In this document: positions 6,503 to 7,031 of the stretch, piece after piece
Layout of the letters: each line of letters opens with the position of its first letter
How positions within the stretch are numbered: position 1 is the stretch's first letter
Source of the DNA: Synechococcus sp. HW_metabat.54
Lineage (GTDB): Bacteria > Cyanobacteriota > Cyanobacteriia > PCC-6307 > Cyanobiaceae
Assembly: GCA_018623675.1 (NCBI GenBank)
Contig: JAAZVJ010000049.1
Location: 1 to 7,031 of the forward strand
DNA length: 7,031 nt
Direction: 5' to 3'
Position numbers and translations under genes: made by a program
Notes under the pieces: generated by a model
Told to the model about the DNA's origin: nothing
Database searches by the model: none
Seen by the model: the letters and a program-made list of their open reading frames with translations, nothing else

Positions 6503-6540
6503 GTCTGCCAAACTCGCGTGGTTCAGTTCTCCTGCGTCGA

Positions 6541-7031
6541 TGTCGAAGCGCCATCCCGTTGTTGCCGTTACTGGTTCATCCGGAGCCGGCACCAGCACCG
6601 TGAAACGGGCTTTCGAGCACATCTTCGCTCGCGAGAACATCACCCCCGCCGTGGTTGAGGGCGACAGCTATCACCGCTTTGAGCGGATGGCGATGAAGGA
6701 AGCCATGGCTCAGGCCTTGGCCAAAGGTGAGAACTTCTCCCACTTCGGGCCTGAAGCCAACCTCTTCGACAAGCTCGAAGAACTGTTCCGTGTCTATGGC
6801 GAGACTGGCGGTGGCCAGAAGCGCTACTACCTGCACAGCACCGAAGAGGCTGCCCATCACAACGGCCGTCTGGGAGTCAATCTCGAGCCTGGTCAGTTCA
6901 CGCCTTGGGAGAACATTCCTTCTGGCACCGATCTCCTGTTCTACGAAGGCCTCCATGGCGGCGTGAAGGGCGAGGGCTACGACGTTGCTGGCCTCGCTGA
7001 CCTGCTGGTGGGCGTGGTGCCGATCGTGAAC
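6541..7031 (+). CDS. prk: Phosphoribulokinase, proteobacterial (type I) form, 5' part
   Basis: The first 163 codons of phosphoribulokinase, which phosphorylates ribulose 5-phosphate with ATP to give ribulose 1,5-bisphosphate for Rubisco in the Calvin cycle. The gene runs off the window (family length about 290-300). The sequence matches the octameric bacterial type I enzyme (CbbP/CfxP of Rhodobacter and Cupriavidus): VTGSSGAGTS at 10-19 is the P-loop with Thr in place of the usual Lys, as in that class; EGDSYHRFER carries Asp42, His45 and Arg49 at the same numbers as the catalytic residues of the Rhodobacter enzyme; FSHFGPEAN at 66-74, YGETG at 86-90, and FYEGLHGG with the catalytic Glu136. 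The visible part has no cysteine, so the thioredoxin-switched cysteine pair of plant and beta-cyanobacterial PRK is absent. ATG 6541 fits the family N-terminus exactly; no Shine-Dalgarno sequence is seen. Its 82-base leader suggests separate expression from leuB. Confidence 0.96.

Noticed and set aside
1..7031. CRISPR array, insertion sequence, prophage, toxin-antitoxin or other defence system
   Set aside because: No spaced direct repeats, transposase motifs, small paired genes or abrupt change in gene character are seen. All frames are filled by housekeeping genes on one strand.

Overview
The window reads as ordinary chromosomal DNA of a cyanobacterium, most likely a marine Synechococcus/Cyanobium-type picocyanobacterium. 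The evidence is a GC-rich composition (my impression, not counted), a cyanobacterial gene set (CofE-like F420-ligase relative, DUF3727 protein, YqeG-type phosphatase, LpxD) and a phosphoribulokinase of the proteobacterial (type I) kind rather than the plant/beta-cyanobacterial kind. All nine genes lie on the + strand and cover nearly all of the sequence. The largest non-coding gap is 82 bases. I see no tRNA, rRNA, CRISPR array, insertion sequence, phage gene or attachment site.

Layout: the 3' part of a CofE-like gene (1-495); a poorly characterised cyanobacterial protein with GNAT-like traces (549-1598, GTG start); ruvX/yqgF (1604-2071, TTG start); a DUF3727 protein (2099-2644); a YqeG/GEP4-type HAD phosphatase (2641-3153); proB (3150-4271); lpxD (4275-5345); leuB (5379-6458); and the first 163 codons of prk (6541 to the window edge).

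From 549 to 5345 the genes are separated by 5 and 27 bases, two 4-base overlaps, and 3 bases, so they look like one co-transcribed and partly translationally coupled unit. leuB follows after 33 bases and may belong to it. prk is set apart by 82 bases holding an 8-bp perfect inverted repeat, and probably has its own control. The products do not form one pathway: nucleic-acid housekeeping (RuvX), phosphatidylglycerol synthesis (YqeG, inferred), proline synthesis (ProB), lipid A synthesis (LpxD), leucine synthesis (LeuB) and the Calvin cycle (PRK). This is the mixed housekeeping clustering common in streamlined picocyanobacteria.

I found no convincing undescribed system. The points most worth a second look are the cysteine-free type I PRK in a cyanobacterial setting, an apparent internal duplication of a DUF1292-like unit in the DUF3727 protein next to ruvX, and two conserved genes of unknown role at the left end.
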